Assembly: GCF_934924865.1 (NCBI RefSeq)
Contig: NZ_OW235315.1
Location: forward strand, 1,178,001 to 1,242,000
Source of the DNA: Tepidibacter aestuarii
GTDB lineage: Bacteria; Bacillota; Clostridia; Peptostreptococcales; Peptostreptococcaceae
Direction: 5' to 3'
DNA: 64,000 bases
The position numbers and the translations under genes are program-made. Shown piece by piece: positions 34,163 through 44,601 of this stretch. How positions within the stretch are numbered: the stretch's first letter is position 1; each line of letters opens with the position of its first letter. Under the pieces are notes generated by a model, which was given only the letters and a program-made list of their open reading frames with translations, was not told where the DNA came from and did not search any database.

Positions 34163-35161
34163 ATGAAAAAAGTAAATGTTGCTGTAGTTGGAGCTACTGG
34201 AATGGTAGGAAGAACATTTTTGAAAGTTTTAGAAGAAAGAGATTTTCCTATAGAAAATCTATATTTAATGGCATCAAAAAGATCAGCTGGCAATACTGTT
34301 AATTTTAAAGGAAAAGATTACATAATTGAAGAATTAAGTGAGAGTTCTTTTGATAAAGATATAGATATTGCTTTATTTTCTGCTGGAGGAGAACTTAGTA
34401 AAAAATATGCTCCAATAGCTAAAGAAAAAGGAGTGGTTGTAGTAGATAATAGTAGTGCTTGGAGAATGGATAAAGATATTCCACTAGTGGTTCCTGAAGT
34501 TAATCCGGAAGATGTCAAAAAACATAATGGAATAATAGCAAATCCTAACTGTTCAACTATTCAAGCGGTAGTACCTTTAAAAGCATTACATGATAAATTT
34601 AAAATCAAAAGAATAGTTTACTCAACATATCAAGCTGTTTCTGGATCTGGAGTCAGAGGCATTATGGATTTAGAAGAAGGCTTAAAAGGAAATGAAAATA
34701 AACTATACCCTCATCCTATAGCGTATAATGCTCTACCTCATATAGATGTATTTATGGATAATGGATATACAAAAGAAGAAATGAAAATGATAGATGAAAC
34801 TAAGAAAATATTAAATGATTATGATCTTAAAATAACTGCTACAACAGTAAGAGTTCCAGTGTTATATAGTCATAGTGAATCTGTTAATGTAGAATTTGAA
34901 AAAGAATTTGAAGTTGAAGAAGTATTTAATACTTTGAAAAATACTGAAGGAGTAGTTGTTGTTGATAATCTAAAAGAAAATAAATATCCTCTAGCAACAG
35001 ATGTTGAAGGAAAAGATGAAGTATATGTTGGAAGAATCAGAAGAGATTTTAGTGTAAACAATGGGATTAACATGTGGGTAGTTGCTGATAACATAAGAAA
35101 AGGTGCTGCAACTAATACAGTTCAAATAGCTGAGCTTTTAGTAAAATATAATTTAGTATAG
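34163..35161 (+). CDS. asd: Aspartate-semialdehyde dehydrogenase
   Basis: This 332-residue enzyme reduces aspartyl phosphate to the semialdehyde. It has an NADP motif [15 protein letters not shown], the catalytic Cys in [13 protein letters not shown] (about 130), and the substrate loop [20 protein letters not shown] precedes the ATG. The 133-base gap after lysC has no clear terminator, so it is probably in the same transcript. Confidence 0.95.
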   Translation: MKKVNVAVVGATGMVGRTFLKVLEERDFPIENLYLMASKRSAGNTVNFKGKDYIIEELSESSFDKDIDIALFSAGGELSKKYAPIAKEKGVVVVDNSSAWRMDKDIPLVVPEVNPEDVKKHNGIIANPNCSTIQAVVPLKALHDKFKIKRIVYSTYQAVSGSGVRGIMDLEEGLKGNENKLYPHPIAYNALPHIDVFMDNGYTKEEMKMIDETKKILNDYDLKITATTVRVPVLYSHSESVNVEFEKEFEVEEVFNTLKNTEGVVVVDNLKENKYPLATDVEGKDEVYVGRIRRDFSVNNGINMWVVADNIRKGAATNTVQIAELLVKYNLV

Positions 35162-35175
35162 AAAGGGTGATTTTA

Positions 35176-36069
35176 ATGTTATTTAAAGGTTCTGGTGTTG
35201 CTTTAGTTACTCCTTTTAAAGATGGAAATATAGATTTTAACAAGTTAGAAGAAATTATTGAATACCATATAAAAGAAAAAACAGATGCTTTAATTGTATG
35301 TGGTACTACTGGTGAAGCATCTACAATGACTGATGAAGAACAATTAGCAACTATAAAATTTGTAGTTAAAAAAACAAATAAAAGAATTCCTATAATAGCA
35401 GGAACGGGATCAAATAGTACAACTCATTCAATACATTTAAGCAAAAAAGCTGAAGAGTATGGAGTTGATGGTCTTTTAGTTATAACTCCATACTATAATA
35501 AAGCTACTCAGAAGGGACTTATAGCCCACTTTGAAGCCATTGCAAATTCAGTAAATATACCTATTATAGTTTATAATGTACCAGGAAGAACAGGCGTTAA
35601 TATAAATCCTTCAACACTTGCTCAAATTGCTAAAATTGAAAATATAGTAGCAGTTAAAGAAGCAAGCGGAGATATATCTCAAGTTGCTGAAATGGCAAGG
35701 GTTTGCCCAGAAGGTTTTGGAATATACTCTGGAAATGACGATATGATTCTACCTTTATTATCTTTAGGTGGAATTGGTGTGATTTCGGTAGTTGCTAATA
35801 TATGTCCTAAAGATACTCATGATTTAGTAGCTAAATACTTTGATGGAGATATAGAAGGATCTAGAAAATTACAACTTGATATGAAAAGTTTAATAGATGC
35901 TTTATTTATAGAAGTAAACCCTATTCCTATTAAAACTGCTATGAATTTATTGGGATTTGAAATGGGAACTCTTAGACTTCCACTTGTTGAAATGAGTTCT
36001 GATAACTTAGAAGTACTAAAGAAAGAATTGATAAATTATGGATTTAAATTAGGAGGATCAAATGATTAA
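35176..36069 (+). CDS. dapA: 4-hydroxy-tetrahydrodipicolinate synthase
   Basis: This 297-residue class I aldolase condenses pyruvate with aspartate semialdehyde. It has [14 protein letters not shown] (Thr pair), Tyr in [13 protein letters not shown] (about 133) and the Schiff-base Lys in VAVKEASGD (about 161). Start ATG 35176 behind AAAGGGTGA; the GTG at 35167 is inside that site. It overlaps dapB by 8 bases. Confidence 0.96.
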   Translation: MLFKGSGVALVTPFKDGNIDFNKLEEIIEYHIKEKTDALIVCGTTGEASTMTDEEQLATIKFVVKKTNKRIPIIAGTGSNSTTHSIHLSKKAEEYGVDGLLVITPYYNKATQKGLIAHFEAIANSVNIPIIVYNVPGRTGVNINPSTLAQIAKIENIVAVKEASGDISQVAEMARVCPEGFGIYSGNDDMILPLLSLGGIGVISVVANICPKDTHDLVAKYFDGDIEGSRKLQLDMKSLIDALFIEVNPIPIKTAMNLLGFEMGTLRLPLVEMSSDNLEVLKKELINYGFKLGGSND

Positions 36070-36808
36070 AGTTATAGTTAATGGTTCTCTTGGAAAAATG
36101 GGAAAAGTTTTGACAGATTTAATAATGGAAGATGATGATTTTGAATTAGTTGCAGGAGTATCTAAATACAAAAATGATAATATAAATTATCCTATATACT
36201 CTAATATAGTAGATGTAAAAGAAAAAGCAGATGTTGTTATTGATTTTTCAAAACCTGAAAGTTTAAAAGATTTAATATCTTATTCTAAAAGTACAAAAAC
36301 TCCTTTAGTTATTGCTACTACTGGGTATAGTGATGAAGAGCTTAATATGATAGAAGAAACATCTAAAGAAGTTTCTGTATTCCACAGCTCTAATATGTCA
36401 ATTGGAGTGAATTTAATATTAAAGCTGGTAGAAATTTCAGCTAAGGCTTTAACTAATTTTGATATAGAGATAATTGAAAAACATCATAATAAGAAAGTAG
36501 ATGCTCCTAGTGGGACTGCTTTAATGATAGCTAGTGAAATACAAAAGGTTTTAAATAATGAATTTAATTATGGAAGACATGGTAAAAATGCGAAAAGAAA
36601 AGAAAATGAAATAGGAATACATGCAGTAAGAGGTGGAACTATAGCAGGAGACCACTCTGTAGTATTTGCTGGAAAAGATGAAATAGTAGAACTTAATCAT
36701 ATAGCTTTATCAAAAGAAATATTTGCACAAGGTTCACTAAAAGCAGCTAAATTTATTGTGAATAAAGAAAATGGATATTACAATATGAAGGATGTAGTAA
36801 GTTTGTAG
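36062..36808 (+). CDS. dapB: 4-hydroxy-tetrahydrodipicolinate reductase
   Basis: This 248-residue NAD(P)H-dependent reductase has the N-terminal Rossmann motif [12 protein letters not shown] and the signature [17 protein letters not shown] (about 140-156) with catalytic His and Lys, then [14 protein letters not shown]. It overlaps dapA by 8 bases, so translation is coupled. Confidence 0.96.
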   Translation: MIKVIVNGSLGKMGKVLTDLIMEDDDFELVAGVSKYKNDNINYPIYSNIVDVKEKADVVIDFSKPESLKDLISYSKSTKTPLVIATTGYSDEELNMIEETSKEVSVFHSSNMSIGVNLILKLVEISAKALTNFDIEIIEKHHNKKVDAPSGTALMIASEIQKVLNNEFNYGRHGKNAKRKENEIGIHAVRGGTIAGDHSVVFAGKDEIVELNHIALSKEIFAQGSLKAAKFIVNKENGYYNMKDVVSL

Positions 36809-36838
36809 ATCATAAGACAATTAGGAGGTACTTTACAA

Positions 36839-37546
36839 ATGATGAAATTGACAGACCCGTATGAAATAGCAAAATTTATAAAAAGTTCCACGAAGAAAAC
36901 ACCTGTAAAAGTTTATTTAAAAGGTAAAATAAACTTTCAAGGTTGTGAAAATGTAAAAATATTTGGAGATGATAATTCTTATATACTTATTGGAGAACAT
37001 GATGTTGTAAAAAATATACTAGAAGATAATAAAGAAAATATAATAGAATATCATATGGAATTTGATAGAAGGAATTCAGCTATACCTATGTATAATTATT
37101 TATATGAAGAAGCTAGAATTGAGCCGGGTGCTGTTATAAGGGATATGGTTTCTATTGGAAAAAATGCAGTTATAATGATGGGAGCAGTTCTAAACATAGG
37201 AGCAGAAATCGGAGAAGGAACAATGATAGATATGAATGCTGTTGTAGGTGCAAGAGGAACTATAGGTAAAAATGTTCATCTTGGAGCTGGAGCTGTTGTT
37301 GCAGGAGTACTTGAGCCTCCTTCTGCAACTCCTGTTATTATAGGAGATGATGTAGTAATTGGAGCTAATGCAGTAATACTTGAAGGAGTAAAAATAGGTA
37401 AAGAAGCTGTTGTTGCAGCTGGTGCTGTTGTAACTAGTGATGTACCTGAAGGTGCAGTTGTAGCAGGATCTCCTGCTAAAATAGTAAAAATGAAAGATGA
37501 TAAAACAAAAGAAAAAACAAAACTAATGGAAGATTTAAGAGGATAA
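36839..37546 (+). CDS. dapH: Tetrahydrodipicolinate N-acetyltransferase
   Basis: This 235-residue hexapeptide acyltransferase of the acetylated DAP branch has an N-terminal domain of ~85 residues, then [17 protein letters not shown] and the beta-helix ([35 protein letters not shown]), ending with [10 protein letters not shown]. The length and the EPPSA insertion fit DapH of Firmicutes. AGGAGGT precedes ATG 36839 (ATG 36842 also possible). The next enzymes of the branch (patA, dapL) are not in the window. Confidence 0.94.
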   Translation: MMKLTDPYEIAKFIKSSTKKTPVKVYLKGKINFQGCENVKIFGDDNSYILIGEHDVVKNILEDNKENIIEYHMEFDRRNSAIPMYNYLYEEARIEPGAVIRDMVSIGKNAVIMMGAVLNIGAEIGEGTMIDMNAVVGARGTIGKNVHLGAGAVVAGVLEPPSATPVIIGDDVVIGANAVILEGVKIGKEAVVAAGAVVTSDVPEGAVVAGSPAKIVKMKDDKTKEKTKLMEDLRG

Positions 37547-37564
37547 AAATTTAATTTGCATCAT

Positions 37565-37606
37565 TAAAAATAACCTTAGACTTAAATGTCTAAGGTTATT
37601 TTTATA
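37565..37606 (+). terminator. Terminator of the lysine operon
   Basis: AAAAATAACCTTAGACTT / ATGTCTAAGGTTATTTTT; a long stem with T tract behind dapH. Confidence 0.9.
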
Positions 37607-37610
37607 TTTA

Positions 37611-37682
37611 AGCAACAGAGCCTGTTAGGACTCGTTGGCGACATGAGCCATGCATTAGCATTAAGGAAAGTTTTGGTTTATG
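37611..37682 (+). repeat. Dispersed intergenic element, right-half copy B
   Basis: GCAACAGAGCC...GTTAGGACTCGTTGGCGACA...ATTAGCAT...TTTTGGTTTATG aligns with 9979-10045 at about 85% identity. The hairpin CAAC...GTTG (37613-37637) is kept, with changes mostly in loop and bulge. It ends 12 bases before the his promoter. Confidence 0.6.
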
Positions 37683-37693
37683 TAAAAAAATAG

Positions 37694-37722
37694 TTGTGCA
37701 AAATTTATTAAGGTGTTATAAT
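37694..37722 (+). promoter_or_regulatory. Promoter of the histidine operon
   Basis: TTGTGC (37694-37699), a 17-base spacer and a perfect TATAAT (37717-37722). Transcription should start near 37,730, about 60 bases ahead of the leader peptide. Confidence 0.8.
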
Positions 37723-37789
37723 ATGAATAACAATTTAACGGTTTAGCGTGATAAAGTGATAAAGCGAAATTATGAAAGGGGTACTTAAC

Positions 37790-37858
37790 ATGAAGAATTT
37801 AGTTTTAGTAAAATCAAATTTAAATTTAAGACATCATCATAGATTTGAGGATTTGTAA
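37790..37858 (+). CDS. His operon leader peptide with His-His-His
   Basis: A 22-codon frame starts at ATG 37790 behind GAAAGGGG, followed by MKNLVLVKSNLNLRHHHRFE and two more residues, stop TAA 37856. Three consecutive CAT His codons at residues 15-17 sit just upstream of a hairpin and a terminator that precede hisZ. This is the layout of a ribosome-mediated attenuator, as with hisL of enterobacteria. The mechanism is inferred from layout. Confidence 0.8.
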   Translation: MKNLVLVKSNLNLRHHHRFEDL

Positions 37859-37877
37859 TAATGAGCTAAAAATAGTT

Positions 37878-37999
37878 CATAGATACAAGTCCTAGTTATG
37901 TTACAAAAAATATAGGATTTATATCTATGATGGTTTAATATAATTCTTCACAATATTAAAAAGCCATGTAGGTATATACCTATATGGCTTTTTAATATT
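37878..37999 (+). promoter_or_regulatory. His attenuator: leader hairpin plus terminator
   Basis: Hairpin 1 pairs CATAGATACAAGTCCTA (37878-37894) with TAGGATTTATATCTATG (37913-37929), one mismatch and one wobble. Hairpin 2 (37952-37974 with 37977-37999; AATATTAAAAAGCCATGTAG...) is a ~23-bp terminator with T run, 30 bases before hisZ. Which alternative antiterminator forms when ribosomes stall at the His codons was not resolved by hand. Confidence 0.75.
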
Positions 38000-38028
38000 C
38001 AATAAATTATAAAAAGGTAGGGATTATA

Positions 38029-39003
38029 ATGGAATTTTTAAAAATTAAAGATGAAATAGATTATTCAAATAATAGATATAAAATAACAAGAGAAATAGAA
38101 GATATGTTTATAAATTATGGATGTATTAACATAGAACCTTCAGTTTTTGAAGACTATGATTCTTTTATTTCCGTTAACAAAAGAATAAAAAAAGAATCCA
38201 TGGTAAAGGTTTTAAATGGGAATTCAAATATTTCGATTCTAAGACCCGATATTACAATGAATATAATAAAAAATTTAATTCCAAGATGGGAAAATGATTT
38301 AAAACTTAAGTTGTTTTACAATTCCACAATTTTCAGAAATAAGACTGATTCAAATATTAAAGAATTTAGACAAATGGGTATCGAATATATAGGAGAATCC
38401 TCTATAAAAGCAGATAGAGATGTAATTGGGTTAGCTTTAAATATCTTAAAAAAATATAACAATAGTTTTATTTTAGAAATTGGAAATAGCAAGTATATTG
38501 ATGAATTATTGAAAATGATTGATTTAGAAGAAAGTACTGAAAAAGAACTAAAGAGTTTAATTTATAAAAAAAATAAGATTGAACTAATAGATTATGTGAA
38601 AAATTTAAATATAAAAAAAGAAATATGCGATTTATTATCTAATATTTTGGATTTTCAGGGAAGTATAGAAGAAATTGCAGAAAAAGCTGAGAAATTTTAT
38701 ATGAATGATGAAATGAAAAAATCTATAGACGAGCTTAAGGATTTGAAGGAGTTTATTAAAGAGTATGGATATTTAAAATATATACATTTTGATTTATCTA
38801 TGGTAGCAGAGTTAGATTATTATGAAGGTATAGTATTTAAAGGTTATTACCCAAATTCATATAGAGAAATTATAAGTGGAGGAAGATATGATTCTTTAAC
38901 AGAAGCATTTGGAGAAAACGTTCCAGCAATAGGGTTTTCAATAGATATAGATGAATTAATTAAAGTTTTCAATAAGAAAGGTGATGGAGAGTGGATTATA
39001 TAA
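38029..39003 (+). CDS. hisZ: ATP phosphoribosyltransferase regulatory subunit
   Basis: This 324-residue histidyl-tRNA synthetase-like paralogue activates the short form of HisG. Class II synthetase-like motifs remain (VLNGNSNISILRPDITMNI, LFYNSTIFRNK, SGGRYDSLTEAFG) but it lacks the anticodon-binding domain. First structural gene of the his operon. It overlaps hisG by 13 bases. Confidence 0.92.
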   Translation: MEFLKIKDEIDYSNNRYKITREIEDMFINYGCINIEPSVFEDYDSFISVNKRIKKESMVKVLNGNSNISILRPDITMNIIKNLIPRWENDLKLKLFYNSTIFRNKTDSNIKEFRQMGIEYIGESSIKADRDVIGLALNILKKYNNSFILEIGNSKYIDELLKMIDLEESTEKELKSLIYKKNKIELIDYVKNLNIKKEICDLLSNILDFQGSIEEIAEKAEKFYMNDEMKKSIDELKDLKEFIKEYGYLKYIHFDLSMVAELDYYEGIVFKGYYPNSYREIISGGRYDSLTEAFGENVPAIGFSIDIDELIKVFNKKGDGEWII

Positions 39004-39620
39004 CTATAGCTCTTTCGAAAGGAAGAATAGGAAAACAAGCTAATGATGTATTTAAAAAAATAGGATTAGGAGATTGTATAGATTTAGATTCTAGAAAGCT
39101 TATATTTAAAGATGAGAAAAATAAGATTAATTTTATATATGTTAAACCATCTGATGTGGTTACATATGTAGAAAAGGGGGTCACGGATTTAGGTATAGTA
39201 GGTAAGGATACAATTTTAGAAAGTGACACTAATGTATATGAGGTTTTTGATTTAGGATTTGGGAAATGTAAATTTTCAATAGCAGGTATAAAAGGTGAAA
39301 CAGTATATAAGAACGAGGAAGTTTTAAAAGTTGCAACAAAATATCCTGGAATAGCTAAAAAATATTTTAAAGAAAGACAGCAAAGAATCGAGATAATAAA
39401 GCTTAATGGTTCTGTAGAATTAGCACCTTTAGTAGGACTTTCTGATGTGATTGTTGATTTGGTGGAAACAGGAAATACTTTAAAAGCTAATGGACTGGAG
39501 GTAATAGAAGATATGTTTGATATAAGTGCGAGATTAATATCTAATAGAGTAAGTTATAGATTTAAATTTGAGAGAATTCAAAATATTATTAAATCATTAA
39601 ATGAAAATATGGAGGGATAA
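38991..39620 (+). CDS. hisG: ATP phosphoribosyltransferase, short form
   Basis: This 209-residue catalytic subunit begins histidine synthesis from ATP and PRPP. It has ITIALSKGRIGKQ at the N-terminus and the PRPP loop NGSVELAPLVGLSDVIVDLV (about 138-157). It lacks the C-terminal ACT-like domain of long HisG, which explains the need for HisZ encoded just upstream. Start GTG 38991, within the hisZ 3' end. Confidence 0.95.
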   Translation: MDYITIALSKGRIGKQANDVFKKIGLGDCIDLDSRKLIFKDEKNKINFIYVKPSDVVTYVEKGVTDLGIVGKDTILESDTNVYEVFDLGFGKCKFSIAGIKGETVYKNEEVLKVATKYPGIAKKYFKERQQRIEIIKLNGSVELAPLVGLSDVIVDLVETGNTLKANGLEVIEDMFDISARLISNRVSYRFKFERIQNIIKSLNENMEG

Positions 39621-39622
39621 TT

Positions 39623-40903
39623 ATGATAAGAATAATAGATTCAATAAAAGATAGCGGTTTTTTAAAAAAACTTTTAGATAGAAGTCAATTTGAATTTGAA
39701 GAAGTAAACAAAGTAGTGGATGAAATTTTATTTAATGTAAGAAAAAGAAAAGATGAAGCTTTAAAAGAATATACATTAAAGTTTGACAAAGTGAAAATAA
39801 ATGATTTTCTAGTATCTCAAGAAGAAATAGATAATGCATTTAAAAATATAGCAGGTGATTTAAAAAATGATCTTTTAAAGGCCAAGGAAAATATTGAAAA
39901 ATACCACACTAAGCAGTTAAAAACATCTTATACATTACATGATGGAGAAGACATAATTTTAGGGCAAATTATAAGACCTATAGAGACTGTTGGTATATAT
40001 GTTCCGGGTGGAAGTGCAGCATATCCATCTACTGTTTTAATGAATGCAGTACCTGCAAAAATAGCTGGAGTTAAGGAAATAGTTATGATAACTCCTCCGA
40101 ACAAAGAAGGTAAGGTAAAGGATTCTATTCTTGTAGCAGCATCTATAGCTGGAGTAGATAAGATATACAAGGTAGGAGGAGCACAGGGAATAGGGGCACT
40201 TACTTTTGGAACAGAAAGTGTACCTAAGGTATCTAAAATAGTTGGTCCTGGAAATATATATGTTGCCATGGCTAAAAAGAAAGTCTCAGGATATGTAGGA
40301 ATAGATATGATTGCAGGACCTAGTGAGATTTTGATAATCGCAGATGAATATGCAAATCCAAAATATATAGCTGCTGATTTAATATCTCAAGCAGAGCACG
40401 ATGAAATGGCAGCATCAATACTTGTTACAGATTCCATAAAAATAGCGAAAAAAGTAGAAGAAGAATTAAAAATACAAGTTGAAATGCTTGAAAGAAAAGA
40501 AATAATAAAGAAATCTCTTAAAAATTATGGAGCAATAATAATAACAAATTCTATTAATGAATCAATAAAAATAGCCAATGAAGTAGCACCAGAACATTTA
40601 GAAATACTTACAAGAAATCCTTTTGACTTATATAAACAAGTAAAAAATGCTGGCGCAATATTTCTTGGAGAATTCTCTCCAGAACCATTAGGAGATTATT
40701 TTGCAGGACCAAATCATACGTTGCCTACTAGTTCAACTTCTAAATTTGCTTCACCTTTAGGTGTTGAAGATTTCTTAAAGAAAACTTCATTGATATACTA
40801 CAGCAAAGAGGCTTTAATGAAATCAAAAGATTCTATTATAAGAATTGCGGAGGATGAGGGATTAACGGCACATGCCAATTCCATAAAAGTCAGATTTGAA
40901 TAG
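39623..40903 (+). CDS. hisD: Histidinol dehydrogenase
   Basis: This 426-residue Zn enzyme performs the last two oxidations to histidine. It has YVPGGSAAYPSTVLMNAVPA, the signature IDMIAGPSEILIIADEYANP, AEHDEMAAS with the catalytic Glu-His region, and PNHTLPTSSTSKFASPLGVE. Length is normal. ATGGAGGG precedes the ATG. Confidence 0.96.
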   Translation: MIRIIDSIKDSGFLKKLLDRSQFEFEEVNKVVDEILFNVRKRKDEALKEYTLKFDKVKINDFLVSQEEIDNAFKNIAGDLKNDLLKAKENIEKYHTKQLKTSYTLHDGEDIILGQIIRPIETVGIYVPGGSAAYPSTVLMNAVPAKIAGVKEIVMITPPNKEGKVKDSILVAASIAGVDKIYKVGGAQGIGALTFGTESVPKVSKIVGPGNIYVAMAKKKVSGYVGIDMIAGPSEILIIADEYANPKYIAADLISQAEHDEMAASILVTDSIKIAKKVEEELKIQVEMLERKEIIKKSLKNYGAIIITNSINESIKIANEVAPEHLEILTRNPFDLYKQVKNAGAIFLGEFSPEPLGDYFAGPNHTLPTSSTSKFASPLGVEDFLKKTSLIYYSKEALMKSKDSIIRIAEDEGLTAHANSIKVRFE

Positions 40904-40914
40904 GAGGTATTAAT

Positions 40915-41967
40915 ATGGAATTAGTAAAAGAAAGTATAAAAAATTTAAAGGGATATAAGACGAATAATATTGAGTTTAAAATAAAGCTTGATGCAAATGA
41001 AGGTAAAAATATTTTACTGCAAGACATATATAAAGAAGGAATCAAATTTAATGAAGAATTTAATTTGAATTTTTATCCAGATAATGATTCATATCTTCTA
41101 AAAAAAGAAATAAAGAAATATTTAAATGTTGATATTTCAAATATTATAGCAGGAAATGGTTCTAGTGAGATGATAGAACTTGTGATAAAGACTTTTGTAG
41201 ACAAGGGTGAGATTATTTTAAGTCATATTCCTACATTTAGTATGTACTCAGTATATAGTCAAATATATTCAGCAAAATTTATAGGAGTAAAAAGCAATGA
41301 AGATTTTGGAGTAGATATAGAAAAAATAATAAAAAAAGCAAAAGAAACAAATCCTAAAGTTATATTTATATGCAATCCAAATAATCCAACAGGAAACTTA
41401 ATAAATAAAAATGATATTAAAAAACTTTTGGAAAACACAAATGGATTAGTAGTTGTAGATGAAGCTTATATGGAATTTGCAGATGGTTCAATGGTTGATG
41501 AAATCTCAAATTATGAAAATTTAATAGTTCTAAGAACCTTATCAAAGGCATTAGGACTTGCAGGTATAAGGCTTGGATATATGATAGCTAATCAAAAAAT
41601 AATAAATGTTATAAATAAGGTGAAATCACCCTATAATTTAAACTCTATTTCTCAATATATAGGAGTAAAGGCTCTTGAAAATAAAGATAAAATTTTCGAG
41701 TATATTGAACAAGTAAAAAAAGAAAGAGAAATTTTATATAAAGAGTTAGATGAAATGAAAATAAAAGCTTATAAATCTTATGCAAACTTTATATTTTTTA
41801 AATCAGATATAAAGGATTTATATAAAAAGCTTATAGATTATGGAATACTAATAAGAAAATTTTCTGATGAACTTGAAGGCTACTATAGAGTTAGTATAGG
41901 AAATAAAAGTGAGAATAGAATGTTTATCAAAATATTAAAGGAGATAATGTCAAATGAGAAAATCTAA
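40915..41967 (+). CDS. hisC: Histidinol-phosphate aminotransferase
   Basis: This 350-residue PLP fold I aminotransferase has [36 protein letters not shown] and the PLP Lys in [19 protein letters not shown] (about 204-222). It follows hisD by 11 bases and overlaps hisB by 14 bases. Confidence 0.95.
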   Translation: MELVKESIKNLKGYKTNNIEFKIKLDANEGKNILLQDIYKEGIKFNEEFNLNFYPDNDSYLLKKEIKKYLNVDISNIIAGNGSSEMIELVIKTFVDKGEIILSHIPTFSMYSVYSQIYSAKFIGVKSNEDFGVDIEKIIKKAKETNPKVIFICNPNNPTGNLINKNDIKKLLENTNGLVVVDEAYMEFADGSMVDEISNYENLIVLRTLSKALGLAGIRLGYMIANQKIINVINKVKSPYNLNSISQYIGVKALENKDKIFEYIEQVKKEREILYKELDEMKIKAYKSYANFIFFKSDIKDLYKKLIDYGILIRKFSDELEGYYRVSIGNKSENRMFIKILKEIMSNEKI

Positions 41968-42532
41968 AGTACAAAGAAAAACTCTTGAAACTGAGGTTTT
42001 AGTAGAAATAGATTTAGATGGAAGTGGAAAAATTGATATTGATACAGGTATAGGATTTTTAGATCATATGCTTACTTTAATGGCTTTTCACGGCAATTTT
42101 GATTTGAAAGTAAAGTGTAGTGGAGATATATATGTAGATGATCACCACACAGTAGAGGATATAGGAATAACATTAGGGGAAGCTTTTATTAAGGCTTTAG
42201 GCGATAAAAAAGGAATAAAAAGATACTCAAGCCTTTACATTCCAATGGATGAAAGCTTATGCCGTATAGCTTTAGATATAAGTAATAGACCTTATTTAGT
42301 ATTTGATGTTAATTTTGAAAGAGAAAAACTTGGAAATATGGATACTCAAAATTTCAAAGAATTTTTTAAGGCTTTTGTAAATGTAGCTAAATTAACGCTT
42401 CATATTAATGTTTTATACGGAGAAAATGATCATCATAAGATAGAAGCAGTATTTAAGGCATTTTCAAGAGCATTAAATGAAGGGGTGCAAATACTTTCTG
42501 ATAAAATATCGTCATCAAAGGGGGTTTTATAG
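41954..42532 (+). CDS. hisB: Imidazoleglycerol-phosphate dehydratase
   Basis: This 192-residue monofunctional dehydratase has Mn-binding His clusters [14 protein letters not shown] and [11 protein letters not shown] near the N-terminus and [15 protein letters not shown] near the C-terminus. The histidinol-phosphatase domain of enterobacterial HisB is absent; hisK at the operon end supplies that step. Confidence 0.96.
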   Translation: MRKSKVQRKTLETEVLVEIDLDGSGKIDIDTGIGFLDHMLTLMAFHGNFDLKVKCSGDIYVDDHHTVEDIGITLGEAFIKALGDKKGIKRYSSLYIPMDESLCRIALDISNRPYLVFDVNFEREKLGNMDTQNFKEFFKAFVNVAKLTLHINVLYGENDHHKIEAVFKAFSRALNEGVQILSDKISSSKGVL

Positions 42533-43135
42533 TTGAATATAATAATTGATTATGGACTTGGAAATTTAGACTCCGTATCTAGAGCATTTGAAATGGTAGG
42601 AGTAGAAACAAAAATTTCAAATAGTATAGATGAAATAAATAATGCCAACTCAATTATTTTGCCTGGAGTTGGAGCATTTAGAGATGCTATAAATTCACTT
42701 AAGGATATGGAATTAATACCGGTAATAAAAGAACATGTAGATAAAGGAAAGTTCTTAATAGGCATATGTCTAGGAATGCAGCTTCTTTATGAAAAAAGCT
42801 ACGAAAATGGAGAATATGAAGGGCTAGGTCTTATAAAAGGAAATGTTGAAAAATTAGATATAGATTTGAAAGTTCCTCATATGGGTTGGAATAATATAAA
42901 GTTTAATAAAAATGATGAAATATTGAAATATATAAATGAAGATGATTATGTGTATTTTGTACATTCTTATTATGTTAATTCTTCAAATGAAGAACTTGTA
43001 GCATATACAGACTATGGAACAACTATTCCTTCTATAGTTAGAAAAAATAATGTTTATGGTATTCAATTTCATCCAGAAAAAAGCTCTCAAGTGGGTGTAA
43101 ATATATTAAAAGCATATGGGGAGATGATAAAATGA
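42533..43135 (+). CDS. hisH: Imidazole glycerol phosphate synthase, glutaminase subunit
   Basis: This 200-residue class I glutamine amidotransferase has an oxyanion motif PGVGAFRDAI, nucleophile Cys in GICLGMQLLYE (about 80) and His-Glu in IQFHPEKSS. It feeds ammonia to HisF. Start TTG 42533 directly after the hisB stop, behind AAAGGGGG. Confidence 0.95.
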   Translation: MNIIIDYGLGNLDSVSRAFEMVGVETKISNSIDEINNANSIILPGVGAFRDAINSLKDMELIPVIKEHVDKGKFLIGICLGMQLLYEKSYENGEYEGLGLIKGNVEKLDIDLKVPHMGWNNIKFNKNDEILKYINEDDYVYFVHSYYVNSSNEELVAYTDYGTTIPSIVRKNNVYGIQFHPEKSSQVGVNILKAYGEMIK

Positions 43136-43851
43136 TAATTTTTCCGGCAATAGATATAAAGGATAATAAATGTGTAAGACTTTCTCAAGGAGATTTCGAT
43201 AAGATTAATATATATTCTGATGAGCCATTTGATATGGCAGTTAAGTGGAAAAATGAAGGAGCTTCATTTTTACATTTGGTTGACTTAGATGGTGCTAGAA
43301 GTGAAAAAATTATTAATAAAAAATCTATAGAAAAAATAGCCCAAAATATAGGAATACCAGTACAATTAGGTGGAGGAATAAGAAGTGAAGAAAAGGTTAA
43401 AAACTTAATTGATATGGGAGTAGAAAGGGTAATAGTTGGAACTATTGCAGTTGAAAATAAAGAACTTTTGAAAAAATTGGTTTCTAAGTATAAAGAAAAA
43501 ATAGTAGTTTCCATAGATGCTAAAAATGGTAAAGTAGCTCTTAGAGGATGGGAAGTAGTAAGTGAGGTTGATTCAATAGATTTATGTAAAGAACTTGAAG
43601 AAATAGGTGTCAGAACAATAGTATATACGGACATATCTAAAGATGGAATGCTTGAAGGTCCTAATTTTGAAATATATAAATTATTATCTCAACAAACATC
43701 TTTAAACATAATAGCTTCTGGGGGTATAAGTTCAATTGATGATATAAGAAAGCTTAAAAATATGAATATATATGGAGCCATAACAGGAAAAGCTCTTTAT
43801 GATAATAAAATAGAACTTAAGGAGGCCTTAAAATGCTTACAAGAAGAATAA
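43132..43851 (+). CDS. hisA: ProFAR isomerase HisA
   Basis: This 239-residue TIM barrel isomerase opens the sugar ring of ProFAR. It has [19 protein letters not shown] with the first catalytic Asp, [11 protein letters not shown] and [13 protein letters not shown] with the second. It overlaps hisH by 4 bases and hisF by 19. Confidence 0.95.
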   Translation: MIIFPAIDIKDNKCVRLSQGDFDKINIYSDEPFDMAVKWKNEGASFLHLVDLDGARSEKIINKKSIEKIAQNIGIPVQLGGGIRSEEKVKNLIDMGVERVIVGTIAVENKELLKKLVSKYKEKIVVSIDAKNGKVALRGWEVVSEVDSIDLCKELEEIGVRTIVYTDISKDGMLEGPNFEIYKLLSQQTSLNIIASGGISSIDDIRKLKNMNIYGAITGKALYDNKIELKEALKCLQEE

Positions 43852-44591
43852 TACCTTGCTTAGATGTTAGGAGTGGAAGAGTAGTTAAAGGTAAAAAATT
43901 TGAAAATATAGTAGATGTAGATAGTCCAGAGATTCTAGGTAAATATTATAGCGATTGTGGAGCTGATGAACTTGTATTTTATGATATAACAGCATCAAAT
44001 GAAGAAAGAAAAACATCTCTAGAATTTGTATCAAAGGTTGCTAAGAATATAAATATTCCATTTTGTGTAGGTGGAGGAGTATCATCAATTGATGATTTCA
44101 CAGATATATTAAGAAGAGGAGCAGATAAAGTATCTATTAATTCTTCTGCTGTTAAAAATCCATATTTAATTAAAGAGGCTTCTTTGAAATTTGGTGCGCA
44201 ATGTGTTGTTTTATCTATGGATGTTAAGAAAAATTATGAAGGTTCTTGGGATGTATACGTAAAAGGTGGAAGAGAAAAAACAGATTTAGATGCAGTAAAG
44301 TGGGCTATAAAAGGAGTCGAACTTGGAGCAGGAGAAATAGTTGTAAATAGTATAGATGAAGATGGAATGAAAAATGGATATGATATTGAGCTTTTAAAAA
44401 GAATTACTAGTGTAGTAAATGTACCTGTAATTGCATCAGGAGGAGCTGGTAATATGAAGGACTTTTATGATGCTGTAAAATACGCAAATGTTGATGGAAT
44501 ACTAGCAGCTTCTGTATTTCATTTTGGAGAAATTAAAATAAAAGATCTTAAAAAATACTTAAAAGATAAAGGGATAGAAATTAGAATTTAG
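43833..44591 (+). CDS. hisF: Imidazole glycerol phosphate synthase, cyclase subunit
   Basis: This 252-residue TIM barrel partner of HisH has [20 protein letters not shown] with the catalytic Asp, [12 protein letters not shown], and [17 protein letters not shown] with the second Asp. The AGGAGG for its start lies inside the 3' end of hisA. Confidence 0.96.
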   Translation: MLTRRIIPCLDVRSGRVVKGKKFENIVDVDSPEILGKYYSDCGADELVFYDITASNEERKTSLEFVSKVAKNINIPFCVGGGVSSIDDFTDILRRGADKVSINSSAVKNPYLIKEASLKFGAQCVVLSMDVKKNYEGSWDVYVKGGREKTDLDAVKWAIKGVELGAGEIVVNSIDEDGMKNGYDIELLKRITSVVNVPVIASGGAGNMKDFYDAVKYANVDGILAASVFHFGEIKIKDLKKYLKDKGIEIRI

Positions 44592-44601
44592 GAGTGAGAT
44601 T

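Noticed and set aside
37611..37682. T-box or known riboswitch at the dapH-hisZ gap
   Set aside because: The conserved T-box sequence is absent and this segment aligns with intergenic copies in front of unrelated genes.
43185..43634. 149-codon minus-strand frame inside hisA
   Set aside because: Antisense to a clear his gene within an overlapping operon; no start signals.
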